Origin: Cloeon dipterum
Taxonomy: Eukaryota > Arthropoda > Insecta > Ephemeroptera > Baetidae
NCBI RefSeq assembly: GCF_949628265.1
Contig: NC_088786.1
Coordinates: 39,701,681-39,765,680 of the forward strand
DNA: 64,000 nucleotides
Direction of reading: 5' to 3'
The translations under genes and the position numbers were made by a program. Shown piece by piece: positions 35,947 to 48,300 of the stretch (position 1 is the first letter of the stretch; each line of letters starts with the position of its first letter). Under the pieces are notes generated by a model that searched no databases, had not been told where the DNA came from, and was given only the letters and a program-made list of their open reading frames with translations.

Positions 35947-37682
35947 TTACACGTCAATGTGCTTCTTGACAATATGCCAGTACAAACGATTCTTTTTGAT
36001 ATAAAATTTCGGGCACTTGTCACAATGAAAATTATTGCTCTGCAGACAGACATGCTTTTTAAGAAGTCCTGAGCACTTGAATTTGCTCTTGCACCGGCGG
36101 CAAGTCTTGATGGTCTGATGTTTAAACATGGCTTCATGGCTCATCTCCTTATCACATTCTGCGCAATGAACGTATTTGTGAAGCCTGTATTTGTGATTCT
36201 TGAGAATAGATTCTGAGGCAAACAATTTGTTGCAATCCGCACACTTAATCGCCTTTGGGAGATGCATGTATTGCATATGCCCCACCATGCGTTTCTTTTT
36301 AAAAGTAGAATAGTCACAATGGTCGCAGAGTAAATTCGAGGTTTTGCTGTGAAATTTTCTCACGTGGCGATTCAACTTTCTACTGTTGGTGAACGATTCT
36401 CCACACTCCTCGCAACTACGAAGTGCTTGTTTGCAGCTCTTCATATGCAGTTGATACAAACCCAAACACTTGAATTTGAGTTTGCATTTGAAGCAAACAG
36501 ATGGCCTTCTGTGGACTGCCTTGTACCCGTGAGCGACGTCCTGGCCACAAGATTTGCACTTGTCGAATGTATGAAATTTTTTGTGGTGAATAGTAACCAG
36601 GTATTTTGAGCCGAAACTGGCGTCGCAGCTGTCACATTTGAACTTCTTTGGGAAGTGCTTCGCCTGTTGGTGTAGCACCATCAAGTGTTTCCACGCTGTG
36701 AAATACTCGCAATGCACGCACTCGAAAAGACCTTGATTTATGCCACGTTTGTGAAATGAGTTGATATGGAGAATCATTTCAGACTTGGTTATGAAGTACT
36801 CTTTGCAGCCTGAACGCGAGCACGCCACCAGTTCTGGATGCTTGACAATCATGTGCTTCCTCCACGAATTTTCTTTGGAATACGATATGATGAATTTACA
36901 ATATTTGCAACGAATTTTGCTGTTTTTCCGTGGTTTGCAACGTTTCTCGTGTAAATCGTGCTTCGTATGCTGCTCTTTTTCCTCCTCGGTGTGAAAGTAA
37001 GTCATGCAGCCCCGAATTCCGCATTTGATGGCTTCCTTGTGCATTCGTTTGACGTGCTTCATCAGATGGTCGTATCTGTTGCCGCAGTAAAGACACACCT
37101 CACTGCCGCATTTCCTCTTATTAGGGATATCCTTTTCGTATTTTGCCAGACCAACCTCCTCCAACTGCACCCAACACTGCTCTACATCTCCAACTGTAAA
37201 ATTTAAGTGATAAGAAATGACGCCGTTGATTATTTTAATAAAAATTCCCTACCTGAATATATCTCGCGAAGCACCTTAGCGTTTTCTTCCAAATCAAGGT
37301 TTTTCGGCCACCAAGCCACAGCCTCGTCTCCAGACTCGTCCCCAAACCTAAAAAAACGCGTCATAATCAAAATAAATTTTATAGATGGTGAAATAACATA
37401 CTCTGCCTGCCAGATGCAAAAATAGCAAATCAAAGTGTCTTCTTCGACCATTTCCGGCAGGTTTTCGTCTTCTTCCGTCAGGTTCATGACCTCCATGGCC
37501 CATTTCCTCAGCTTGAACCTGTCCACCTGCGACGCGAGGACGTGGCCGTCCGACGTCGGACACTCGCACAGTCTGCACACCGGCTTTTGAATGGCAGGTT
37601 TTGCTTTTCCGACTCTTGGCGGCTGCATCTCTCGACTCCTTAAGCTTCTTGTCCTGGTATGTCTCTCCATGTCTCCACCCAA
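35947..37682 (-). CDS. ZAD/C2H2 zinc-finger protein, gene 6, 540 aa
   Basis: Exons 37682-37402, 37347-37253 and 37193-35947 join in frame to 540 aa. The ZAD reads PVCRLCEC (Leu to Val before the first Cys) and CYFC, then the linker FGDESGDEAVAWW...REIYS. The finger exon has 14 fingers, with finger 1 (CLYCGNRYDHLMKHV) present. Finger 9 has the helix FTNSRKLNRH, unlike any other copy. Four fingers are atypical: one lacks a clear second His and three end in Cys (CFKC...KSC, CAEC...KTC, CRRC...HVC). Its 3' end and downstream flank are near-identical to those of gene 4, so genes 3-4 and 5-6 look like a duplicated pair. The stop overlaps an AATAAA. It is probably nuclear; the target is unknown. Confidence 0.88.
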
Positions 37683-37829
37683 ATGGTTTTCACCGTTAAA
37701 TTGCTATGCCCAGTTCCTGATTTGGTCGGCTCGGCAAAAACAAGCGATTTTTTTCAAGCGGAACTTTTGCTGCTTGCATCTTCCTGTGAACACATGTGTT
37801 TACCGTGTTTACAAGCAACCCCTCCGTTA

Positions 37830-38085
37830 CTCCTCCCACGTTCGCAGTGGTGTGTGCGACAAGGAGAAGGAAAATTTTTGCTATTTTATGTTTTTTCACA
37901 TTTTTTAAAAAATTTTGTTTACTTTTTTATTGCTTTTGCTCTTTTAATTTAATAATTATCTAAAATAATTTTATATTTCATTTTTAAAACTTAATAATTC
38001 AAGTGAAGCTATTAACTCCTTATCTTTCCTCAATCACGCTTTTGGAGAAAACCAATCAGCGTTCATTGCGTTTTGACTGGCGCGA
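37830..38085 (-). promoter_or_regulatory. conserved upstream block of gene 6
   Basis: CCCACGTTCGCAGTGGTGTG then TGCGACAAGGAGAAG (37,836-37,870), AACTCCTTATCTTTCC near 38,013 and AAACCAATCAGCGTTCATTG near 38,048. The CCAAT box is kept although the flanking GGAGGCAA has become GGAGAAAA. Confidence 0.65.
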
Positions 38086-38209
38086 AATCCAGATAACATT
38101 AATGAATTTTCTCATTTTTTGTAGTTCTTTTTCGCGCCAGGATTCAGGATATAATGAATGCACCTTAATATAACACCGGCAAAATGGTACATACATATAC
38201 ATTCATACA

Positions 38210-38555
38210 TGTCAGTCCAAAACAGTTTAATACTTAAAACAAAATATATTTGAGGCACGTTTAAAAACATACTATTCCAACTCTGATCCATATAACCTGC
38301 CAATGTGCGTAGAAATTTTGAATATTTTATATTAGAACAAAATTCATAATCCAGCAATTGACTGAACCGATTTTGGTTTTCAGCACGTCAAAAGAAAGCA
38401 AATTAAGTAAGGAATGCACAATAGGTAAGATTGAGTCTGAAATCGCAGTGAAAGTGCCTTAAAATCGAAAGTCTACGCTGGCGCCATCTGTTGGCAGCTT
38501 CGAAGTTCAAACACTAGAGCTTGATGCAACTGCTCGAATGGAATAAAATTTGAAA
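38210..38555. repeat. half copy, CCAGTTGC inverted-repeat family
   Basis: Right-arm phrases are present (TTTTGGTTTTCAGCACGTCA, GGCGCCATCTGTTGGCAGC), but the end is damaged (GATGCAACTGCTCGAATGG). It lies upstream of gene 6 as its relative at 53,555 lies upstream of gene 8. Confidence 0.65.
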
Positions 38556-38693
38556 GGAAAAATATCTCGGGCTTGTTTGTGTCAGTGATCAAACCAATCA
38601 TTTGTAAAAGTCCCATCAGTTTTAAATGATTTTTTCATTTCAGAAATTCTCTAGTTACTGTCCAACGCTCAAGTACCATTATTTTAATTTATT

Positions 38694-38837
38694 ATGATGA
38701 TAGAAGCTTTTGGATGCAACGGCAAAATGTTGAAAAAATTAGCAAAACATTATATGCAGCAGAAATTCGTAATTCAGAATAACTATTTACATATAGAAGA
38801 CTTCGTTATAAATAATACATACCTTGAAATAGAATGA
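38694..38837 (+). other. 47-codon open frame in a repeated intergenic unit
   Basis: The frame reads MMIEAFGCNGKMLKKLAKHYMQQ... and ends ...NNTYLEIE. The same DNA recurs at 53,945-54,240, interrupted by a small transposable element, and at 50,975-51,090, frameshifted. As two of three copies are broken it is more likely a duplicated non-coding segment or an exon relic than a gene. Confidence 0.3.
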
Positions 38838-38839
38838 AA

Positions 38840-40723
38840 CATTTCTATATTTAATGATTAACGTAATTTACAGAGTAAAATAGTAAAAACTGTAAGGGAA
38901 GGTAACTAAAATTTGAGGCATCCATAAATTATGGCGATAAATGCGAGTTCCAATTCAAAGAAAGCATCACGAGAAGTTGCCAGGACTGGACTGTCAAGCG
39001 GCCCGCGTTTGTGGCTGTTGCGGCCCATATTTTTTAGCGACTTTTTTCTGTTTTGGGACTAGGGCTGAAGGCAACTGAAGTTCTTATTCAATTCTTTACT
39101 TTGGCTAAAATAATTTCAAATTTTAAAGGAAGAATAGTTAAAAAAAATCGAAAAAAAAGGTTTCTACTTCATTACGCTTGTTGCACATCCACTGCTTCGG
39201 CCGTTCAGCCCGCTCCTCATTAAATTATTTTGATTATATTTCTGTTGGGGAGTGAGCAAATGGGAAAAACCTATGCCATATCCTTGATTTTACCGTCTTT
39301 CCACAGGAAAAGAAATTAAACCGAAAGCTTGATCAGATACTATGTCTAGAGGGCCCCCTTTTCGAGGGTGCAAAATTCGATTTTCGCGATTGAAACTAGC
39401 CGGAAATTAGCATTCTAAATTGAGCTAAACTCTTCCTGGACCGAATGAAACATAAACGAAAACTGTGCTCTTATTCGGGGCCGCGCACAGAGAGCAAAAC
39501 CAGCTTAACGCGCGTGATTTTAATTTTCATTTTTAATTCGTGATTCACGGCGGAATTTGATCTGCGAACCCAATTATCATGCATATGATTTTCTTTCAAA
39601 ATAAACGAGATTTTCAGTGGTGCGTTTAAAATTTTTTACATAAAATTGTGTCTAAAAGCGTAACAAGCAGAGAAAATTGAATTTTTAAATGTATCGTGAT
39701 TTCAAATCTTCCAATCAAGGGTTCTAATTGTCAGAATTTCAAAAACTCCATACCATTCAACTCGTCTTGACCTTCGCTAGATAGCCGATATGCTTTGAGC
39801 GTGATCAACCCTCAACCCTTTTCCAGCCCATGTATTAAAGTAACGAGAAAAATCGCGTCGTTTAGCTCTGTCAGCGCACTTATTCACTGTTCAAAACGCT
39901 CTTAAATTGAAAAATCCACCCCAAACTCCATTAGCTTGCTAGACGAGGTTTAGACGCGTCGAACGGTGTACAGTTTTTGCAATTCTGACAGTTGGAACCC
40001 GAGATTTCGCGATTGAAATGTTTGCAAAAATTCGAAAGATTTATTTCTTGCAAATATTTTTGTCACTTTGGTTTTAACCGTCAGGATTGTAAAAAATAAC
40101 CAGTGTTGTTTAAAGTATATCAATTTCAAGATTCTTTACCTCGAAATAATGTGTTTTAGATGATTTTAAGCATGGTAGAAACAGCATCAAATTGCATGAT
40201 TCGTGCTAAAATTTGATGGTCCCGCTTTGATTTCAAGGTTAGAAAAATATAGTCAATGGTTTTAAATTCACAGCCCTATTTCAATATTATGTATTTGACG
40301 TCACTCCATCCATTGCAGACGACATATATACAACACTACTAAATTGCAAATAGTCTGTTTAATAAAAAACTGCGGGGGGGGGGGGGTGTTGTGGGCCGCG
40401 TTGGCTCGGAGGACCATGAAAATCGATAGCCCCCGGTAAAAACATTGCCACCAGTCCGGGCCTGCTATGCACTAAAATATGTTTAATCTGTATAATAAAA
40501 ATTCGGTTGAAATTAAAGGCAAACTTTCTCGGTGAATAGCTAATAGCTGTTTAATTTTCCGAATTTCTACAGAAAATCCTGCTCAACTAGTTTTGGCTAC
40601 TGGTTGTAGCCCTAAGCCCTAATTCATGAGCTTCCTGTCACGTCATGAGCAGGACAATATTTCTGTAGAAATACGGAAAAATAAACAGCTTGCTATCCAC
40701 CGAAGAAGCTGCCTTTAATTCAT
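38840..40723. other. long non-coding stretch, no supported gene
   Basis: I see no gene. A run of 12 G lies near 40,374-40,386. It is followed by GGGCCGCGTTGGCTCGGAGG ... CCACCAGTCCGGGCCT, which recurs in diverged form at about 41,195-41,270 (GGACCGCGTTGGCTTGGTGG ... CGCCAGTCCGGGCCTAATGC), so the CCAGTTGC element between them is bracketed by a short direct repeat. Confidence 0.5.
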
Positions 40724-41163
40724 GTTCCAGTTGTCTAAATCCTCAGTTTTCGAAGCTGCCAACAGATGGCACCACCGAGTACATTCGTTATAAATTTAAT
40801 TTTTAGGCATTTCCGCTGCGATTTCAGACTAAATCCTTTCACTGTGTATTTTTCAGTTCACATTCTTTTCTTTTGACGTGCTGAAAACTATAATCGGTTT
40901 AGCCAATAACCGGAGAAACGTGAAATAACATTTTTTGAATTATAAACAATTTTCCAACGTTTCTACGGCGAATAACTGAACTGATTTTGGTTTTCAGCAA
41001 GTCAAAAGAAATCATATTAAGTGATAAATACACATTAGTACCAGGATTGAGTCTCAAATCGCAGCAGAAATGCTTTAAAATTAAATTAATTACGAAAGTT
41101 TACGGTGGTGCCATCTGTTGGTGGCTTGAAACACTTAGGATTTTATGCAACTGGTAAATTTCA
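40724..41163. repeat. inverted-repeat element, CCAGTTGC family, complete copy
   Basis: Left end TTCCAGTTGTCTAAATCCTC and right end GGATTTTATGCAACTGGTAA are complementary with mismatches. Arms pass through AACAGATGGCACCACCG and its complement, with a centre near 40,940. Confidence 0.85.
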
Positions 41164-41284
41164 ATCGAAAATTATAAAAATTCGAGAGGAGGGGTGTAGT
41201 GGACCGCGTTGGCTTGGTGGGCCTTGAAAATGAACATTCCCCGGTAGAAAATCTGGCGCCAGTCCGGGCCTAATGCAAACATTG

Positions 41285-42060
41285 AAAACCTAAAATGAAA
41301 GCTTGGAAAATTCATCATGAAATTTGCCCAGCAGTTGGTGAATTGATATCTATATATGGCACATCAGGTGAATGGAAATGGAACAAAAATCGCGGGAATC
41401 GGCACGCCCCTTTTTGGCGCTTCTGATTGGCCACTATAGACTGTCTCCTGATTGGTCTCCATCATTTCGACGCCATCTGGACTTCTGACCGTTGGAAAGC
41501 AACACAGATCGCAACACGCAAACCGGGCAAATGAATGCGCAGAAGGTTATAATTTGGGTCACGCATGCGCAGTAATAAGTTTCAGCCTCCCTTTGAGATG
41601 TAGAAGCGATCTGGACATAGTGCGCATGCTTAAGATGCGCAGAAGTTTACAGCGCAGCTTCAAAATGGGCGTATATACAGACCAATATAAAGATTTATGC
41701 AAAATTCCTCCACTATTTCGATGCCATCTACACTTCTAACTGAAAAAAAATTAAAACAGAACGCAAACCAGACATCCAGGTATCTTAAAAATGGCGCAAA
41801 AATTAAACAACACGTGGCGGAACATTTAAATTTAAGATTTTGCGAAATATCTAGAAAAAATCAACATATTTTTACTATTTTTCACTTGATTAGTCTCTCT
41901 CTCTTTACGATCTTTGTGCGAATTTTTACGTAAAATTTGTAATATTGAAAAATATCGTATTTTTACAGTAGGGAGACAAATTTTGATAAATTTAGCTGAT
42001 TTTCTTAAAAATTAAAACGGTATATAACCTGGAAATTTTACTTTTGTTCCTAATAATTTA
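41285..42060. repeat. 3'-flank block, copy 4 (downstream of gene 7)
   Basis: Landmarks: AGCAGTTGGTGAATTGATAT, TCTGATTGGCCACTATAGAC, CTGATTGGTCTCC (two ATTGG boxes), CGCAGTAATAAG, AAAATGGGCGTATATACAG and CAATATAAAG near 41,683-41,692. It is closest to copy 3. Confidence 0.75.
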
Positions 42061-42262
42061 TAGACTGAATTTCAAGTTTAAAGATATTTTGAAAAAGCTT
42101 TAATTAGAAAAATAATGTTCCATTGAATTGAATATATTTTTAGATTAAACATAGTGAAATTTCATAAATATTTTTACATCAAATAAAGCTATACGTATAC
42201 TGCAAGGTGTTATAATTTAATAGGCTACAATTTTTCAGAATGCCCCTTAATTTGGTACAATT

Positions 42263-43999
42263 TTATACATCAATATGCTTCTTGACAATATGACGGTACA
42301 GTTGGTTCTTTTTCCTATAAAATTTCGGGCACTTGTCACAATGAAAATTATTGCTCTGCAGACAGACATGCTTTTTAAGAAGTCCTGAGCATTTGAATTT
42401 GCGCTTGCACCGGCGGCAAGTCTTGATGGTCCGATGTTTAGACATGGCTTGACGAATCATCTCCTGGACACATTGTGAGCAACGAACGTATTTGTGCCGC
42501 TTGTTTTTGTGATCCTTGAGTAATGATTCAGAGGCAAACAATTTGTCGCATTCCCCACACTTAATCGTCTTTTGTAAATGTCTGTATTGCATGTGCCTCA
42601 CCATGCGTGTCTTCTCAAATGTGGAATAGTCGCAATGGTCGCAGCGAATATTTGGGGTTTTGGGGTGAAATTTTCTCACGTGGCGATTCAACTTCCTAAT
42701 TAAGGTGAACGATTCTCCACACTCCTCGCAACTATAGGGGGCTTGTTTGCAGCTCTTCCTGTGCAGTTGATACAAACCAGAGCACTTGAAACGGAGTTTG
42801 CATTTGGTGCAAAGCGATAGCCTTCTGTGGTCTCTCGTGAGTCCGAGAGCCACGTCCTGGCCACAAGATTTGCACTTTTCGAATGTATGGCAATTTTTGT
42901 GGTGAACAATAACCAGGAATTTTGAGCCGAAACGGGCGTCGCAACTGTCGCATTTGAACCTCTTTGGCATGTGCTTCGCCTGTAGGTGTAGCAATATCAC
43001 GTTCTTCCTCGTTGTGAAATACTCGCAATGCTCGCACTCGAAAAGATCTTGATTTTTGCAACATTTGTGAAATGAGTTGATGTGGAGAATCATTTCAGAC
43101 TTGGATTTGAAATACTCTATGCAGCCTAAACGCGAGCACGCCACCAGTTCTGGATGCTTGACATTCATGTGTTTCCTCCACGTTTTTATTGAGACATACA
43201 ATGTGCTGTTTTGACACAATTTGCAACTAATTTTGCTGCTTTCATATGGTTTGCCACGTTTCTCGTGTGAATCGTGCTGCATGTGCAGCTCTTTTTCCTC
43301 CTCAGTGTGAAAATAAGACGTGCAGCCCCGAATTCCGCATTTGATGGCTTCTTTGTGATTCACTCTGACGTGATCAATCAGATAGTCGTATCTCTTGCCA
43401 CAGTAAAGACAAACTCCACGGACGTATTTCCTCTTTTTAGGGATTTCCTTTTCGTATTTGGCCAGATCAATTTCTTCCATTTGCACCCAACACTGTTCAA
43501 CTTCTCCAACTGTATAATGTGGAGAACAAAAATTACGCCGTTGATTGTTTCAATAAAAATATTCTACCTGAATAATTCTCGCGAAGCACCTTAGCGTTTT
43601 CTTCCAAATCAAGGGTTTCGGGCCACCAAGCAACAGCCTCGTCTCCAGACTCATCCCCAAACCTAAACCACGCGTCAAAATCAAAATAAATTTTAAAGAT
43701 AGTGAAATAACATACTCTGCCTGCCAGATGCAAAAATAGCAGATCAAAGCGTCTTCTTCGACCACGTCCGGCAGGTTTTCGTCTTCTTCCGTCAGGTTCA
43801 TGACCTCCATGGCCCATTTCCTCAGCTTGAACCTGTCCACCTGCGACGCGAGGACGTGGCCGTCCGACGTCGGACACTCGCACAGTCTGCACAGCGGCTT
43901 TTGGATGGCAGGTTTCGCTTCTCCGATTCTTGGCGGCTGCATCTCTTGACTCCTCAAGTTTCTGGTTCTGGAATTTCTCTCCATGTTCCATGACTCCAC
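42263..43999 (-). CDS. ZAD/C2H2 zinc-finger protein, gene 7, 541 aa
   Basis: Exons 43999-43716, 43662-43568 and 43509-42263 join in frame to 541 aa. The leader MESWNMERNSRTRNLRSQEM differs from the MGGD form of its neighbours. The ZAD pairs CRLC and CYFC are followed by FGDESGDEAVAWWPETLDLE. There are 14 fingers, including finger 1 (CLYCGKRYDYLIDHV). In finger 3 the phrase is CKLCQNSTLYVSIKTW, unique in the array. The C-terminal fingers are nearly those of gene 4. The finger-9 helix is FTLIRKLNRH, close to gene 1. Linkers are not of the TGEKP type. It is probably a nuclear DNA-binding protein that may pair through the ZAD; the target is unknown. Confidence 0.88.
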
Positions 44000-44159
44000 C
44001 CAAAAAGGTTGCGTTAATTTTCAATGCCCAGCAGTTCCTGATTAGGTCATCGGTCAAAAACAAGCAAATTTTTTCACGCGGATCTTGCTGCTTGCATGAG
44101 CATTGTCCTGCGAAGTCGTGTGTGATTACCGTGTTTACAAGCAATGAATCAACACTTCC

Positions 44160-44815
44160 GTTACTCCGCCCACGTTCGCAGTGGAGTGTGCGATGAGGAG
44201 AAGAATTTTTCGAGGTGTCGTCTGTTTTCTGACATTTATCATTATTTTTTTGTTTGCATTTGTAAAACAATTATTTTTATTTGATAATAATCTTCACTAG
44301 CTTTATGTTTTTTTACTTAAAAACTTATAAATTTGATTGTTGTTATTAACTCCTTATCTTACCTCCGTCGTGTTTTCAGAGACAACCAATCAGCACCGCA
44401 CCCGTTTGCCTAGGTGTGTGCGACAAGGAGAAGAAAATTAGTAACTAGTTATCTATGTTTTTTCTTCGTTTATTATTATTTTTTAAAAAAATTGTAACTG
44501 TTGATTAATAATTTTCTAGATTAAACTTGTATTTATACTTTAAAATTAAATAAATTCAATTTATTTTAAACTCCTTATCTTTCCTCGAACAGTTTTTGGA
44601 GGCAACCAATCGTAGCGTTCAGCGTGGTTCAACGCTTTTTGATTCGCGGTCTCATTTGTATTTTTCCAACGTTTCTTAACTTATTTTGTCGCGAAAAAAT
44701 GGGATTTATCAGAAAAATGTAGAAAACCTGAAACTAATAAGGTTTTCTAAAGCAAAAAATTGGTGTTTAATTTTTTACAAAAAAAATTGGCAAATATCCT
44801 GGTAAAAATGCCTCT
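44160..44815 (-). promoter_or_regulatory. double upstream block of gene 7
   Basis: Two successive copies of the family's upstream block. The proximal one has CGCCCACGTTCGCAGTGGAG near 44,167, AACTCCTTATCTTACC near 44,349 and GACAACCAATCAGCAC near 44,382. The distal one has GTGTGTGCGACAAGGAGAAG near 44,413, AACTCCTTATCTTTCC near 44,571 and GGCAACCAATCGTAGCG near 44,599. The distal copy extends to ATATCCTGGTAAAAATGC and matches the orphan block at 7,380-7,920. Gene 7 may have two promoters, or the distal copy may be the remnant of a lost gene. Confidence 0.65.
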
Positions 44816-44999
44816 TTAAGGGTGGATTTTCTTTCACTCGCACCCACCCAAGGAATTCTAAATTTCAACCTGCACCCGCAGTCACGTGTGTTCCAAGAAC
44901 CCGCAACCGCATTTTACCGAAACCCTGCACCTGTTGGTTTTTAAACCGGAAACTTCATATTATAAATTTTTCATTTCTCACCAGTTGCGCTAAGCACTT

Positions 45000-45075
45000 T
45001 GTGTTCGAAGCCGCCACCAGATGTCGCCACCGTATACTTTCGTAATAAAGTTAATTTTGAGGCTTTTTCCAAGAA
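45000..45075. repeat. terminal fragment, CCAGTTGC inverted-repeat family
   Basis: TGTGTTCGAAGCCGCCACCA then GATGTCGCCACCGTATAC and TTTCGTAATAAAG resemble the left arm only. It lies in the approach to block B. Confidence 0.6.
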
Positions 45076-45399
45076 ACCTTGGCTATATTAGAGTGAATTA
45101 TTTGGACCATAAATTGAATAATAATAATCGTTTTATTTGACATTTGGTATGCACATAAGTCATCACAGTAAGTTTACCGAATTAAATACATCCAATGGCA
45201 AAAAAAAACTCAATCATATACAGTCACATTCATTCAAAAAGAAACAAGAGCAGTTGCTACATTTATTGTACACAAACCAATATTCAACAGAGTATAATTA
45301 AGATTTAAAACCAAATTACACTGCTCATCAACAAACTAACTCGTTATTTGACAAAGAAACAGTCTAAGTTTCAAGTTTCCCAAACAAAGCTATTTTTAA

Positions 45400-48300
45400 A
45401 GAAGTTTTCTATCCAAATTTTTAACTGCAAATCTTAAAAAATGATTTAAAATTTAAGATAATGGTCTCTATACTTAAATTAAAATCTTTGGGCAAATTGA
45501 AAGCTTATTTCCATTTTATTAGGATTTTGTGATCGAGTTAAAACATTGTAAATTATAAGTTGAAATAAATTTTATTGAAATACAACTTAAAATAATACAA
45601 AATAACGATTATGGAGATAATTCACAGCAAGTAAAGTCAAATTGTAGAAACCGCGCACATTCGCTTAATTTCGAACTGCAAATAAAGTGTTTCAAATTTT
45701 AATAATTGAAAAACACAATTCTCTGCTAAATGATTTACAAAATCTTTGAGAATTCAGAATAGGCGCTCAATTAACAGCTAACAATCACCATGTCTGCTTT
45801 TTAGTCTAGCCGAGGAAACGCTTCATCTGGTTGATCAGTGAAAAATCTATGATTAATTGCTGGCTCTGAATTACTTTATAAGCAAATGATGAATTAGTTT
45901 TATAGATTGTTCAGATTAAAGTTGTCGTCACAACTAGTGAAAAATCAGATTGATCGTAGCATTTTTTCATCATGTAATAAGAATTATATGTGCTTAATTA
46001 AAAATTTAAATACCCTTGAATTTGTTCTGCCAACAATCTCGTCGCTTCTCTGCTTTTAGAGGCGTCTCGAAGGAAACACTGGTTCCGCTTGGCATCAGCA
46101 GAGACATCTCGCTGCAAGAGACAGGATGATGGAGAAGTTAACCTGAAAAATCTAGAATTAATTGCTGGCTCTGAATCATTTTGTAAACATAAATGATGTA
46201 TAAGTTCCATTGATTGATCAGATTAGCTTGTCGCCACAACTTAACTGCAAATCAGGGGTGAGAAAATATGTCACCCAACCACATGTCACTGTTGCGCGGT
46301 GCGAAAAACTCACGTTTGACACCCCAGAAATAGTGACATACGGCGCAGTGAAATTTTCTCACCCTTGACTTGCAGTGTGGTAAAAAAAAATGGTCAGAAA
46401 TAGGGTCTTTTATTCATCATGTAACAATTAATTTAGCTAAAAAGCATAAAGTTTCAATCACCTTCAATTACTTCAGCCAACAATTTCATCATCTCTGCTT
46501 TTGAGAGTCAGGCCGCCGAGGGAAGCACTCAATCTTCTGCATCGAACGCACTTTTTCAAGATGGTACAGGATGATGGAGGGGAACATCTGAAATCTTTTT
46601 GGTTAATTGTCGGATTTGAATTTCATTATAAAATAAAATTAAGAAAATTGAATGAATCAGTTTAGGGTGTCATCAAAGTTCAACGAATTATACAACTTAT
46701 AAGAAATATGAAGAGCAAAGAAAGAATTAAAAATAAAATATTGTATAGACCTATCAAAAAAAAATATAAATAAAAGCTATAAAAAATCAGGAATGCACCT
46801 ATAATTCATCACGTAATTCTTCATTTAAAAATTATTTTACTAAAATAAAAATTTCAATTACCAGTATTTTCTTACTCTGATCCTTTGGGATAATACCTGC
46901 ATTTTCCAAGGGCAGATTTCCTGATGTTTACGCTTCTGAAATGGCAAGACAAAACATCACAATTAAGAAAACAATTCACGGGGATATTTTTTTTAGAAGC
47001 ATATGCCTTCGCGAACAGTTCAATAAATTATTAAAAATTAAAAAGAATTTTGGAGATCACGTTGTCTGCCACTCTGCACCAACGGCCGATGAGAAAGGGA
47101 TCAAAATTTAAAAAGTACATTGGAAAAAATGTCTTACGATGAGGCATTATAAAAATTCAAGATTAAAATCTTGTCAACCGCTGAAAAGGACCGCGTCTTG
47201 ATGAGAACTCTATCAATTTCTCCCCTGAATATTGAAATTAAAAAATAGGCCTTTTTTTAAAAGTAGTACGAGCTAAAATCAAAACTGCTTCACACAATCT
47301 TTCAATTTTAAGCCTCCCAAAATAATCTCTATCACCTGCAGTTTGGATTATTTATAATAAAAAAGGAATTTATTATAAATATGTTAGGAGCGGCATTATT
47401 TTGTAACGGCCGCATGAAAATTCAGCCAATTTGTGGCCAGGAATAAATATTTTCTATCTCAACACTAAACAAAGATAATAAAAATTATGGTTGAGGGATT
47501 TCAGAGGAAAATAACGAGAGAAAACCTGTTTCGTAGATTGAAGTTGAAGAGCTGCACACGAACAAAACGTGACGCTCGGCACAAGCAACGAACTCAACTG
47601 ATAGAGTTGGGGAGAGAGAGGAGCAAGCTGTTTGCTGTTTGCTCTCCTTAAGTCGGTACAACTATAGCACTGGCAGCCACCGCCATATTCAAAGACCGGT
47701 TCTTCCCTCTCCCAATGAAGTCACCGACTGCGAGCGCCGCTTTTAGCTGGCAGTTTGTGATGGATTTGGAGGAGGGTGTATTCACCCGTTTTTAAATATG
47801 GCGGCGGCTGTCAGTCCCCGTTGATACCGTGTTGAGTTGAAAGAACGATCTAGGCTGAATTCCCCTGACTGCCTTTACACCCCCTGCAAAGGGTGGTGGG
47901 TGGAATTTTCCGCAGAAGGGGAGCTGCGTACGCGAACAGCCCCACCACGTCGTGTAAATATTCCAGTGGCTTCCTTCATTAATCACTCCACTTATATATG
48001 GCCTGGTTAAGAAAGTTTTTAATAATTATAAAAAAATGTTGGTAAAATCAATAATCATCTCTTTCGATTTAATATTTGAATGCAACAAATTGTATTGAAC
48101 CTTTTATTCTACCTGAGCTGCATTTTTTAAAATAATCCCTTGAATATAATTGAGAAGCCGAAAAAATGTTAGTAAAAGCAAGTGAGGAATGCAGGTTTTT
48201 TTTGTTAATTTTCCCTGAAAATGATCCATATGTTTGTTGTGTGGCCCAGGAATCATAAATAATAATGTTTTATGTCGTGGTTGAATGAATTAAGTGGAGA

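Noticed and set aside
38694..38837. Conserved 47-aa microprotein
   Set aside because: Two of the three copies are frameshifted or interrupted, so protein-level selection is not supported; kept only as a low-confidence feature.
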